A stretch of 64,000 nucleotides of DNA, from assembly GCA_002270565.1 (NCBI GenBank), contig NQMI01000024.1, forward strand, positions 62,001 through 126,000. Reading direction: 5' to 3'. Position numbers and translations under genes: made by a program. Shown piece after piece: positions 1-10,529 of this stretch; position 1 is the stretch's first letter, and each line of letters begins with the position of its first letter. Below the pieces are notes generated by a model. The model was not told where the DNA came from. It did not search any database and worked only from the letters and a program-made list of their open reading frames with translations. This DNA is from Stenocarpella maydis (taxonomy: Eukaryota > Ascomycota > Sordariomycetes > Diaporthales > Diaporthaceae).

Positions 1-1965
1 CTGCCACCCTTCTCGAAGCTCTTGTTGGTGCCGCCAAAGAGCTGCAACAGGATACCCTTCTTGACGTCGTCCATCTCATAGACTGATGGTGCTAGAGAAC
101 GTGCGAGGAGGTCGTAGATATCATCGCGAGCGGCAGTTTCTTTGATCTTCTCCTCCTCTTCTGTGGTCAACTTTCGCGACTCGTCCATTCCGGATGGGTT
201 GTCGGTCTGGATTTCTTCATCGTCGTCCAGATCAAGGGTTGTCGTGTCCGCTCCCATGCGCTTGCGGTCAACCTTTTGCACGTGCAAGACATCCACATAT
301 GTCTTGTGGACGCTCTTGACGGCTCTCTGTCGCGGGTTAACACGGACGGGGCTGACCCTAAAAATACCAGTGATTTGTACCCTGTCACCAGCTTTGCAAA
401 AGTCCACCAGATCGTCGTAGACGCATACAGAGACAGAATGCGGGGTCTGGCCGGCTGGCACGGCATCTGGAGTCTCTTGCAGTTTGATAACTTGCTTGTC
501 GGCAAAGTTGCAGCGGTTGTGGACAATCTGCATGGAGTTCTTCGACCCGCAGCGTTGCCGGGGGCACTCTGTGGGCTCCCGGATCTTGCCACGGTCAAGA
601 GTAACAAGCAGGCCATGGTTGCACACACTGCACTTGAAGAATGCGTCCTTCATGTCTGGAATAACAGGTGTTGTCCTGATGACGAGGCCCTTGATTTGGA
701 TCATCCTGTCCATGTCCGAAGGATTCAGGTCTCGGAGGTTGGTGGTCTTGTCCATTCCATAGGGTCGTACCACGTAGATAGTCTCGGCGACTTGATCCTC
801 GAGGTTTGCCTCCCTCTGGGCCGCAGGGCGGGGTGTAGGGGCGTCCTCGAGACGGTCCGAGCTGGGAATAGCAGGCTCGGAACTCTGTGAGGCTTGTGGC
901 GCAGAAGAGTTCTGGCTGCGTTGCCTGGTCATCTCTATGCGAGCAAGCTCGATCATCATGTCGTGAACCGACTGATCCATGATGGGAACAAGTTCCTGCG
1001 GATAGGCCTGAAGTTGGTACCACAGCTTCTCTGTCTCGGGGTAGGCTTTGAGGTCGTGGACATCCAGGTACAACTTGCTGGTTCCAAGGGCCAGCATTGT
1101 CTCCAGCGCCTCCCAATAGCATTTGGTTTGGTTTTCTGGAGCATTGACAACCTCATCTGGCTGGTTCTCCTTGATGAGACGGTACTTAATCTTGTAATTC
1201 CGCAAGAAGTTCTTGAAGGCGTTGAATGTGTCGTCGATGGCAATTGTGGTGCCCCAAACCAAGCTCTGGCTTTGACCACCCAGAGCGTCGGCGTCTGATG
1301 TGCCCGGGTTGTTGTTGGAAAAGGTAGCAGCGTCAGAGACAGGCACATCCTGTACGACCCTGCCATCTGAGCCAAGGACGATGCGACGCGGGGGGACGGG
1401 GGTCCTGTTGGAATATTCGGAATGAATATCGCCGCGCCTTGAGCGAGGGGCCCGTCTGGAAGAGTCGACAAAGAGACCGCTGCTCTCACTTCGAAGGTCT
1501 GTTTGTTGGTGGCCGGGGCTGGAACTAGGGTCATAGCGGACGGGTGAAGAGTCTGCACTCCTATCAGTAAAGACGAGGTCACGTCCTAATGGCAGAGTTG
1601 TGAGTCCTACCACCAATGCGCATGCCGCTGGCTCGTGGAGTACGCTCGCCATCATTGAGGGACTGAGACTCGCTCTGCTGGCGCAGCGGGGAGCTTGGCG
1701 CAGGGCCATTGTCGGTGACCTGAGAGTTGCTCATCTGCCGCAGAGGCGAGGATGGTGCTGCATTGGCGCCGCCATTGGCTGGAGAGGACTCATAGAACAT
1801 TGGGCTGGATGCGAGTTGTGATGCGCGGGTCCGGCGGGGAGTCTCGGCCTCAGCAGGATCGGAGGGACCAGCTGCCGGGCTGCTGCGAGCCTGCGAGCCT
1901 CGCGTGTTGCGGGCAGGAGTCCCTGTCTGCGAACTGCGAGTTGATCGTCTTGCTGGAGAAGACAT
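1..1965 (-). CDS. MCM4: DNA replication licensing factor MCM4, N-terminal two thirds (runs off left edge)
   Basis: This is a subunit of the MCM2-7 replicative helicase, loaded at origins in G1. The model is complement(<1..1552, 1611..1965), about 635 residues. A Ser/Pro/Arg-rich N-tail starts MSSPARRSTRSS. Then come the MCM N-domain, an OB-fold with a four-Cys zinc finger (CSVC ... CPRQRC) and the start of the AAA+ module, reading KKGILLQLFGGTNKSFEKGG at the window edge, a very conserved MCM4 stretch. Walker A and B lie outside the window. One 58-nt intron (1553-1610) follows MRIG; it was chosen because it keeps the frame and has a CTGAT branch site ahead of TGCAG. Fungal MCM4 is about 1000 residues, so roughly one third is missing. 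It is divergent from RET3. Identity is firm; the exact intron ends are inferred. Confidence 0.93.
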
Positions 1966-2157
1966 TGTGAAGAGAGGTAGGTGTTGTTGACGGCTCGGCT
2001 GAATACACAAGGGAAGACCACCAGTACAACGAAGGAGGGAAAATGGTGGGTTGAGATGCGTTGCAGTGGTGAAGGAGGGGGGGCGTGTCCCAGCAACAGG
2101 AAATCCAAAGGGCGAGAGAGCCCATTTTTGGCACAAATCTTTGAGGAGGCGCGTTGA

Positions 2158-2193
2158 ACGCGGGTTCCTTGCCCAGACGCGACTTGCTCGCGT
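2158..2193. promoter_or_regulatory. Cluster of three MCB-like ACGCG cores upstream of MCM4
   Basis: Three copies of the ACGCG core lie within 36 bp: ACGCGG at 2158, ACGCGA at 2177, and the reverse form CGCGT at 2189-2193. They sit about 195-230 bp upstream of the MCM4 start codon. MBF-type factors bind ACGCGT-like boxes and drive G1/S genes including MCM genes in yeasts. Function here is inferred from motif and position only. Confidence 0.45.
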
Positions 2194-2658
2194 CGCACAT
2201 TACAAAACCAACAGGGATCTAAATGGCGTCCCTAGGCCTGCCCAGGGCAACGTACCAACACTGAACGCCATGCAACAGCCATACGGCACATGAACCAGAT
2301 TCCTTGCACTTGGGAGCCTAAGATATGATTCTTCCCATCGACTGGGCAGTCAGCGTACTCACTTGTTGATTCAATGGAATCAGTCTGGACGATACGAAGT
2401 CCATTAGCGGGTTGAAGCACCAAGTAACTACTAAGTACCCATAGCAGCCTACGTTATCGAGCACTCCGTTATCAGTGGAGCGTCAAGCCACACAAAGCGG
2501 GAAACGCACAGCCACAACCAGCCGTCAATCGGTCTTGACACGGAGCATTGAACTTGAACACGGGGGAAGCTGTCTACTGTCCGCAATCCGTAGCATTACT
2601 TGCGACTCGCCTCATTGCCCCTTCGTCAACACTGCGCCCAGCGTCGCAAACAGTCAAG

Positions 2659-3508
2659 ATGGCTCCTGGAATGTCGCTCTATTCGGTCAACGCCATTCTC
2701 ATCCTTTCGGTTGTAAGGAACCACCTATTCTACACTGTGCTTCCACATGCCTCGACAGGCCCATGATACCAAGCTTCCTCGCCATGCGACGTGCTACCAT
2801 CGTTGCTCTTTCGCTGACCGAAGCTATAACATTGCAGGAGGACGGCTCAAGACTATATGCCAAAGTAAGCATTACATCGCTTCATATTGCAGCCAGCTGC
2901 CGTGAGGTTGGAAGCTCACCACATCGCAGTATTACGACTCGCCCCATAATGCCACACCTGCACCAGGACAGAATGCCCGTACGCGCTCCTTAGATAGCTC
3001 CTGTTCGCGGGTCGATAGCTGACCTGCCGAAGCTGCCCCCACGAACCCATACCCCGACGTGAAGTCCCAGAAAGCGTTCGAAAAGGCCCTGCTGGAGAAG
3101 ACAGCGAAGCAGACTGGCGACATCCTGCTGTTTGACGGCCGCATCGTCCTCTACAAGTCGGAAAGCGACGTCATGCTCTACCTCGTCGGCAGCGTCGACG
3201 AGAATGAGGTCCTCCTCTACAACGCCATCCTCGCCCTCCGCGACTCCCTCCACCTCCTGTTCAAGGCCTCGGTCGACAAGCGCACCATCATCGAGAGCTA
3301 CGACCTCGTCTCCCTGGCCGTCGACGAGATTGTCGACGACGGAATCATCCTCGAAACCGACCCCACCATCATCGTCCAGAGGGTCAGCAAGGCGCCAACG
3401 CAGGACGTTGATCTCCGCCGCATCGACCCTTTCAGCGAGCAGGGCGTTAACAACCTGGCACAATTAGGAAAGGCGAAGCTGACGGATTGGCTGCGGCAAG
3501 GCCTGTGA
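2659..3508 (+). CDS. RET3: Coatomer subunit zeta (zeta-COP)
   Basis: This is the small adaptor-like subunit of the COPI coat, acting in Golgi-to-ER retrograde transport. Model join(2659..2712, 2838..2864, 2930..2978, 3033..3508) gives 201 residues, the usual family length. The longin-like fold is recognisable: MAPGMSLYSVNAILILSV in exon 1, EDGSRLYAK in exon 2, YYDSPHN in exon 3, and YPDVKSQKAFE, GDILLFDGRIVLYKS and IDPFSEQGVNNLAQ in exon 4. Introns are 125, 65 and 54 nt; the last has a GCTGAC branch site. Three introns packed into the first 130 coding bases are typical of this gene in filamentous fungi. It is divergent from MCM4 and convergent with SUA5. Confidence 0.95.
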
Positions 3509-3685
3509 TACGGTGGATGGGCAGTATTTTAGGGGCGTCTAAACTTTTAGAGGAGTCAAGCGGTCACTTTGCTTTTGGGGATTTCCAACAAAGGCCATGC
3601 AAAAAAGTCTCTCGGAATAATGGCATTATCTCTTTGGTGATTGAGCAGAGGCCTATGCGTCGGGCCTGACTCTCTATACGGCTGT

Positions 3686-5128
3686 CTATGCTCTAATATC
3701 CGAGGCCGCCTTGCGTAGGCGGTTCATGACTGCTGCTGCGATGTCGTCTTTGTCCTCAATACCCTCGATGAATATGACGTCCGCCCCGTTTCTGTCCAGC
3801 TCCCTCAGCGCCGAGAACAGCCCCTGCGCAACCGTCCTGCTGTTCTTTCCGAGGCTTATGTCGAGCACCCGTGAGCCGCCAATGACAGACGTGTGGATCT
3901 CGTAGCTCAGGTCCGCCTCCCCATCTGTGTCCCTTTCTTCTGACCCAACCTCGTGACCCGGCAGCCTTTCCCAACGATGCGTGCGGACAACACCGACCAC
4001 GTCCCTAGGCCCCTCGACATTGCCCAACTCCCGCAGCACGTCCTCGCTCCGCGCCCCCGTCCGGGCCTCAAACAGCACCACCCTCGCCCGGGGACTGTAA
4101 TGCTTATACTTCATCCCCGGCGCCCTGGGCCCAACCCCGTTCTCCCCGACCTCACTGGCATCCTTATACCCCTTCACAACCCCCTCCCACCCCTCCAAGC
4201 CCCTGAGCTCCTCCAGGCTCACGCCCCCGGGCCGCAGCACCACGGGCGGCGAGCACAGTCCGTCGACGACCGTGCTCTCGACCCCGACGCCGCACGCCCC
4301 GCCGTCCAGCACCAGCTCCACCCTCCCCCCTAGGTCGTCCGCCACGTGCCGCGCCGCCGTGGGGCTGGGCCTGGTGCTGGCGTTGGCCGAGGGGGCCGCG
4401 AGCGGCGCGCCCGCGAGCCGGATCAGGCTCCGCGCCAGGGCCGACGCCGGCATGCGCGCCCCAAAGGTCGGCAGCCCCGCCGTCACCTCGGGCGCGAGCG
4501 CGGACCCCGCCGGGTTGGGGAGCAGCACCGTCAGGGGGCCCGGCCAGAACCTGCGCAGGAGGGGCCTGTAGATCTGTGGGATGGGGTCTCCGCGGTCCTC
4601 CCTGCGGCCGTCGGTGCTGGTGCTGTCGTTTTCGATACCCGGTTGCAGCAGGCCGCGGAGCATGTCCAGGTCGCAGACGTGCACGATGAGCGGGTTGTCC
4701 GAGGGGCGGCCCTTGGCCGCGTATATTCCCTTGACTGCTGCGCTGCGTGTGGCATCTGCGCCAAGGCCGTAGACTGTCTCTGTGGGGAATGCGACTGGTA
4801 TGTCGCTCTGCTGGAGGAGGGTGGCTGCCTCGCGCAGGGGTCCGATGGTATTCTGCACTGAGGGGTCCGAAGAGATCTCCCAGGTGTCGATGCTGTCTGG
4901 TGATGTGAATTGCCCTGGGTCCTTGCCCTGTGGGACCTTCAGTATCCTTGTCTTCATGGTTGCGAATTTTATGGCGGTGGTGGAGAAGGTCCTTGATCCT
5001 GACGATGAAGGCGAGGCTGAGGCTGATGAGATCGGCCGCAGAGATGACCGTTTTGCAACACGAGATATTGTCCAGAGTCGGACAGGATAACAGGGTCGAA
5101 TTATATTCGACACGATCATCAAATTCAT
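3686..5128 (-). CDS. SUA5: Threonylcarbamoyl-AMP synthase (Sua5/YrdC/YciO family)
   Basis: It makes threonylcarbamoyl-adenylate from Thr, bicarbonate and ATP, the first step of t6A37 modification of ANN-decoding tRNAs. Single exon, 480 residues. The YrdC domain spans about residues 90-300 (PVAFPTETVYGLGADAT, AAKGRPSDNPLIVHV). The family linker APGMKYKHYSPRARVVLF follows, then the Sua5 C-terminal domain to the end. The first 57 residues contain many Arg/Lys/Ser and no Asp or Glu, like a mitochondrial presequence. The next Met (residue 58, MKTRILKVPQ) matches a cytosolic start at 4957, so one gene may serve both compartments. GC content is very high in the middle of the gene. The stop codon is 177 bp from the RET3 stop (convergent). 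Confidence 0.95.
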   Translation of the reverse strand: MNLMIVSNIIRPCYPVRLWTISRVAKRSSLRPISSASASPSSSGSRTFSTTAIKFATMKTRILKVPQGKDPGQFTSPDSIDTWEISSDPSVQNTIGPLREAATLLQQSDIPVAFPTETVYGLGADATRSAAVKGIYAAKGRPSDNPLIVHVCDLDMLRGLLQPGIENDSTSTDGRREDRGDPIPQIYRPLLRRFWPGPLTVLLPNPAGSALAPEVTAGLPTFGARMPASALARSLIRLAGAPLAAPSANASTRPSPTAARHVADDLGGRVELVLDGGACGVGVESTVVDGLCSPPVVLRPGGVSLEELRGLEGWEGVVKGYKDASEVGENGVGPRAPGMKYKHYSPRARVVLFEARTGARSEDVLRELGNVEGPRDVVGVVRTHRWERLPGHEVGSEERDTDGEADLSYEIHTSVIGGSRVLDISLGKNSRTVAQGLFSALRELDRNGADVIFIEGIEDKDDIAAAVMNRLRKAASDIRA

Positions 5129-5679
5129 CCAAATCTCAGTGAGATAGTGTAATATGACGACGGGCTAATTGGCGTTGGCGTAGGTGTTGGGCTGATTTCT
5201 ACATCCCGGACGAGTTTTCAGTTGAGTCATCTGAAGGCTTCGATTTTTGACGTGCGAAGCTAAGTGGCAAGCAAGCTCGGTAAAGGCCAACACCACGACA
5301 TATCTCATCACCAAAGAGGCAAATTTTATCATCTTGATATCAAGTAACACACAAGGCCAATTCAGTTCATACATTCAATGACATGCAATACATGCAATTT
5401 GCAAACATAAACCATCTTGACCCACAAACGCACACGCATCCCCAACCAGCAAGTCCAAGAAAGCAGCGCTTATCCGTCCTACAGCTTATGTATCCCAGAA
5501 AGCCCACCGATGCCCTCTTGTATGGGGCCCTTCCTGACCTCATTTCAAACACAGCCCCCCATACATGCACTGCTTCCCAATAACCTGAATCCAAAATGAC
5601 CGCAGAAACCCAACAAAGTCGTACTCATCGCACTCATCGCACTCAATAATCGTACATCGCACTCACCTCGGCGAGCATT
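5129..5679. other. Intergenic: SUA5 promoter and kinase 3' flank
   Basis: No gene seen. A short imperfect tandem of CGCACTCAT-like units lies at about 5625-5665, just downstream of the kinase stop codon. Small open frames here carry no recognisable domain. Confidence 0.6.
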
Positions 5680-8268
5680 TCACAGCCCATTCTGGTTATC
5701 CTGGGCCCTCCCGGACTTCCTGACCGGCAGGTTCTCCACGAAGTCCCCTGTGAAGCGGAGGTGGCTCGTCATGCCCTCGAGTAACTTCAGGAACTCGTCC
5801 CTCATCAGTTCCCCTCCTTCCCCCATCATCACCCTCTCGGAGGGTGGCGCCGGCAAAGGTGGCATCAGGCTGCCATCACTGGCATTCGCCAGGCCGTCTT
5901 TTTGGTACGCAGAGTTCAGGGATGACATGGATGGCGTCCGGACCGTCGAACCCGTCATGGTGTAGTCCGAATCCCCGCTGGGTCCGCGCCCATGCTGGTA
6001 GCTGGTCTGAGAGCCTGTCGTCGTAGAGGACCCCGTCATCATGTAGTCCTCACTACCCGCGTATTCGTCCCCCGAATATAGATGGGCATCGTCAACAAAG
6101 GCGCCCGTGTTCCGACGTTGCCGCTCGTCCACTTCCGGTATCCCGCCCATCATACTGATGCTTCTCGTCTGTCGGTGGCCTGCCAGCCCACCCAAGTCTG
6201 ATTCATCAGAGATGTAAATTGATGGCTCACGGTTTGTAGATGGTAGAGCGTAGTACGAGGTATGCCTCTCCAGGTCGAAGGCGCCGCCTATCTCGGATCC
6301 GACATCAGAGTTGGCAGTTGATGGACGGATGATGTCCGCTGGTGCGACCGGATCCGGGAGACTCTCATCCAGGTCAATCAGACTGCTGACCGATGCGCGG
6401 TTGTCCATCTGAGATGCCGCTCGTGGAATCGTGAGGCTGTCATTGTAGCTTGGCGAGGAGCCAAAGGGCTCCGTGGGGTGGTGAAGCAGTGGTGGACGGC
6501 TACCGAGCCCGGGAAACTTCCACTCGCTAGCAGACTGGGGCTGAATATCTCCTGGCGCGGGAAATTTCCAATCGCTGGCGGAGTCTGGGTTGCTGTTACG
6601 GTCCTCATTGAAGGGGAAATGGGACATTTCTGCACTCGCAGACGCTGGGGGCACCATGGCCGGGAATTTCCAGTCCTGTGTCTTCCTGTTACTAGCGGCA
6701 AACACTGTCTCCGGGTCACTGTTCGGGCCTCTGCAGTAGTCGTCTCCGAAATCATAATCGGTAGATCTTCTACTAGCCCTCACTGTGCTCATGTCGACGA
6801 ATCTCGAGAGATGGCTACCATGTAGTGAAGCGTCAAGATCGATAAGTGATTCCCTCAACGTCGCATTGTGCGAGCTGGCTCGTAGCGGCAGATCTGAGGT
6901 GAAGTCTGCAGCAGGAGGTGATGGGGGTTTCCCATAATACTTTCGAGCATTCTCATTGTAACTCGATATAGTGTTAGGGTCGAATATCTTCTCCAGTGGT
7001 GCTCTCATCACTGGAAGGTTTGGTGGGGGTCTTCGCCTTTTCGGCCTGTATGGTTGAGGATTGGCCTCGGCAGGATCCATCAAGTCAACATTGGAGCCAT
7101 AGACGTCGTAGACAGCTTGAGCGTCTGTGCTATCCATGACGCGCTGGTCAAAGGCGAGGGTCGTGCTGAAGTTCCACTCGTCATTCGACATGGCTGTCGA
7201 TGAGAGGTCCGGTCCTGACGGTCCCTGAGCTCCGCCATGGGAGAATAACGATTTCCGACTCCCTCCCTGGGACTCCCAAACCCGGAAAGCCCTTACCAGC
7301 ATTGCTAGGGAGGACGTGGGATGTGATGAACTGGTATTGTGCAGGTATGGATGCCGTTGCACGTCATTGATGGTAGGCCTCTGCGCGGGGTTTTCCACCA
7401 GGCAGAATGAAACGAGGTCCTTCAGTTTCTCCGAATATTTATTCCCCTCGAGTCTTGGGGTGTTCTGCTTGAGATAGCCTCCCAGCTGCGTGATGTCTAT
7501 ACCCGCCATGACGTTTGGCGGCAGGCCTGAGGCTATCTCGAAGACCATGGATCCAAAGGCCCATATATCAACCTCGACACCATACGAGGCCGAGGGGTCG
7601 AAGAGCTCCGGGGCCATCCAATGCGGCGTTCCAATGAAGGTGGACCGTTTGTCGAATTTTGTCTCGATAACACCGGAAACACCGAAATCGCACAGCTGGA
7701 CGCCGCCTGCTTCGGTGATGAGAACATTGGCACACTTGATGTCTCTGTGGATGATGCCGGCTTTGTGGACCCAGTGAACGGCCTCGGCAACCTCCCTAAG
7801 AATCGGTATGATCCATTTCTCCTGAAGACCCCCGGGAGCAGTCGGCTTCATCAATGTGGCCACACTTCCGCCGGCACAGTATTCGGTGACCATCCACATG
7901 GATTGTCCTACCGGGAGGGCATCCAGAACATGGTTAATATTCTTCGCCCCGCCCTCGCTGAGCAATTTGAGCGCATTGATCTCCTTCAAGAACTCCGAGT
8001 ACGTGTCGGCAAGTTTCGGGTTGAGCGTGTCAGACTCTTCGATGTCGATGATTTTCACTGCAACCACCCTGTTCGTTTTCAGGTCCGAGGCCTTGTAGAC
8101 GCGCCCGAAGCTCCCTTTACCGATCAACTCTCGAAGGAGGTATGGGGGCACTTCTTGTTCAGCCTTCTGGCACTCATCCTGGACCACTATCTGCATCTTC
8201 TTTGCATCTTCGATCGCCTTTTTCTTAGTCACCGAGAAGTCGGCACCGTAGGTGGATAGATGAGCCAT
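5680..8268 (-). CDS. STE20-like (germinal-centre-kinase type) Ser/Thr protein kinase
   Basis: Single exon, 862 residues. The kinase domain is N-terminal, about residues 43-310, with all landmarks intact: IGKGSFGRVYKA glycine loop, VAVKIID lysine, HRDIKCANVL catalytic loop, DFGVSG, GTPHWMAPELF activation segment and a C-lobe ending RPTINDVQRHPYLH. The GTPHWMAPE signature and N-terminal kinase place it with MST/SID1/NAK1-type GCKs, which act in septation and polarity (SIN/MOR) pathways; which orthologue cannot be settled here. The C-terminal 550 residues are low-complexity, Ser/Pro/Asp-rich, with repeated W-[KN]-F-P-like motifs (DEWNFS, DWKFPA twice, EWKFPG) and acidic Ser stretches. It ends in a conserved-looking helix around EFLKLLEGMTSHLRF. 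The start MAHLSTYGADF is the first ATG of the frame. Confidence 0.9.
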   Translation of the reverse strand: MAHLSTYGADFSVTKKKAIEDAKKMQIVVQDECQKAEQEVPPYLLRELIGKGSFGRVYKASDLKTNRVVAVKIIDIEESDTLNPKLADTYSEFLKEINALKLLSEGGAKNINHVLDALPVGQSMWMVTEYCAGGSVATLMKPTAPGGLQEKWIIPILREVAEAVHWVHKAGIIHRDIKCANVLITEAGGVQLCDFGVSGVIETKFDKRSTFIGTPHWMAPELFDPSASYGVEVDIWAFGSMVFEIASGLPPNVMAGIDITQLGGYLKQNTPRLEGNKYSEKLKDLVSFCLVENPAQRPTINDVQRHPYLHNTSSSHPTSSLAMLVRAFRVWESQGGSRKSLFSHGGAQGPSGPDLSSTAMSNDEWNFSTTLAFDQRVMDSTDAQAVYDVYGSNVDLMDPAEANPQPYRPKRRRPPPNLPVMRAPLEKIFDPNTISSYNENARKYYGKPPSPPAADFTSDLPLRASSHNATLRESLIDLDASLHGSHLSRFVDMSTVRASRRSTDYDFGDDYCRGPNSDPETVFAASNRKTQDWKFPAMVPPASASAEMSHFPFNEDRNSNPDSASDWKFPAPGDIQPQSASEWKFPGLGSRPPLLHHPTEPFGSSPSYNDSLTIPRAASQMDNRASVSSLIDLDESLPDPVAPADIIRPSTANSDVGSEIGGAFDLERHTSYYALPSTNREPSIYISDESDLGGLAGHRQTRSISMMGGIPEVDERQRRNTGAFVDDAHLYSGDEYAGSEDYMMTGSSTTTGSQTSYQHGRGPSGDSDYTMTGSTVRTPSMSSLNSAYQKDGLANASDGSLMPPLPAPPSERVMMGEGGELMRDEFLKLLEGMTSHLRFTGDFVENLPVRKSGRAQDNQNGL

Positions 8269-10529
8269 GATGGATGTCCCGGAGATGTAGAGCCCGCCCG
8301 GCCCGGGTAGAGGCTCTAGTCAGATCGATGGGGGTAGTGTAGCAACCCCCTCCCCCACCAAAAAAAAAGGCAAAGGGCTGAGTGCACCTTCTCAGCCTTC
8401 AATGTGTTGCAAGGGAGGGAAAAGAGGGTTATAGACCAGCTCAGACTCCGTAGCTCGGCCAAGCTGCACAATCCGCCACAACTAGGGAGGGCCTGAGGTC
8501 TCAGATTCTTCAGCGGCTGTGACCATATCCTGAGAATCTGACTGAGTTATGGGACCTGTCAGCGTTGTGGAATGAATTGCGGGAAATTGCTGGTGATCCG
8601 GTGACTCGTCGTCTTCAAGGACCTAGTCCAGGACATGCTCAGAGTTGGTCCTTGAGCAAACATGGTAGACTCTGGTGTGGTGGATATGTTGTTGTAGGAC
8701 ACTCACAAGAATTCCAATATTTTGTCCCTGATCTGACTCTTTCCATACCTACAACCACATGTGTCCTTTGTGAAGGGTTGTGGGGTTCCTGAGCGAGATG
8801 TTTCATGAGCTGGCCGACTGCTCCCTGGATCGGGATTCAGGCCTCTGGGCCTCCGCCGAGGTGCAGCTCCCGCAGACAAAGGGCCAGGTTTTCGATAAAT
8901 GAGGTTTCTGATATAGGGCCTGGAAGATGTGATAGTCGCTGCTGACCGATTGATGATGACCTGACGTGCTTGAAGGTGTGGAGCGTGCTGTAGATGGAGG
9001 ATGACGCTCGGATCATCAGGGGTTGTCACTGTTGTCGCAGTCTCAGCCCTGCCCAGGCGGGCGCTCGGCAGCTCCACGCCCACGCTAGGGCCCGGATCCG
9101 AGAAAGCCAGAGCCAAGCACCCTTTACCTTGGAGATTCGCAAGAAGCACGGGCCATCACCCATGAAACACTAGTAGGTAGGCTCGTCCCGGTCGAAGTTG
9201 CCCAAGGACATGGTGAACATTCAAAATATATCCCAGCCCATTCAAACCATAAATCGGAGTGGAAGAGTCGTCTTCATGCTCTCTTGTACAATGTGATCAT
9301 CCTCAGGCGGTATTCTGGCTTTCCTGCCACGGGCCTGATAGAGACTGTGCACAGTGTTGCAAAGGTAAAAGATCCCGGAGGAAAAGATGCAGTGCTGTAA
9401 CTGTTCAACCAATTCCAAAGCCCGGGATGCATGTAACTTGGAACGCGAAATATTCAGAGCCATGATGCTAGCACACTGGGGTGGGGTGGACACAGCTACC
9501 AAGAGTTTTATAACGGGATACTAGATTGCCAGGAGCAGTACTATGTGACGTAGCCAGTACATTTCTCCTGGCATACTTGTAGCCCGTAAATCCCCCAATA
9601 AAGCCCAGGGCGCCTTCCATTTGAGGCAGGCTTCACAAGAATTCAACGGATCGAAAAGATAAACCACCGCGTCTAGCCAACTCCAAATTATATACTGGCC
9701 GCCAGGATTATAAGACGGGCCGTTTGTTGCACCGTCGAAATGCTTTACTGCCCCATCTCGTATCCACAGGCTTAGAGTCCTCTGCGTGGAGGTTGCCAGA
9801 TACAGATTTTGAGGCTCTAACCACCTTGGCATCAGTAGCTAGTTTCATTTTGTGATCCGATCACGATACCCTTTAAAATTAAGAGATGCGAATGTCTTAG
9901 TATCATTAGGGTATAAGTGAAACGAGCACATTGAGATCCGTCGAGCGTGGGAGGAAAACAGACGGCTGAGTGGCAGCAACTTTGAAAGCTCCTCGTGTAG
10001 GGACCGCAAATGACCACGACTAGAAAGTTGCTGAATAATAGCTTTGAAATAGACATGAATATGTAGAACTATTGTCTTAAAATACATAGTTTACCTTAGA
10101 AGAGGTCCTTGAAGTATAGTATATATTATAATATGATATCTATGCATAACCACCAAACAATTAGCGTTTAATGTGTTACGGTACCTCACTCCTGACTATG
10201 TACTCAAAGTATGGAGCCACAAATAAGAAGATCTGTGGGGCAGTACATCATGATACTCAGGGTTACTTCTTTATAGCAGAACAAGCTCGACACAGCGTCA
10301 TGGAATCCGTCTGGGCTACAGAGAGAAGCACAGAGATTACTATACTTCCACATATATGCTAGGCCATCTCTATTTGTCGAGTCTGAGGGTCATAGTCATG
10401 AACTATAAGTAAATGACTTGGTCCGGGGCAAGATTCAATTTTTTTCGAGTTTTACTTCCCAGCCAAGAAATCTTAACCACGCCACTGATATATCTCAACG
10501 GTTGAAACTCAGACAAGATACACGCTTCA
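8269..10529. other. Long intergenic stretch without a supported gene
   Basis: About 2.3 kb. Open frames at 8703-9149 (-), 9242-9502 (-) and 9521-9832 (-) show no domain, no convincing splice structure and mixed composition. An oligo-A run lies near 8360. The part from about 9800 to 10500 is AT-rich. Nothing else was identified. Confidence 0.5.

Noticed and set aside
4164..5132. 322-codon minus-strand open frame rich in Arg and Gly
   Set aside because: Out-of-frame shadow of SUA5.
8703..9149. 148-codon minus-strand open frame upstream of the kinase
   Set aside because: No recognisable domain and no conserved features; not distinguishable from chance.
9521..9832. 103-codon minus-strand open frame with several Trp and Tyr
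   Set aside because: No family recognised, no supporting exon on either side.
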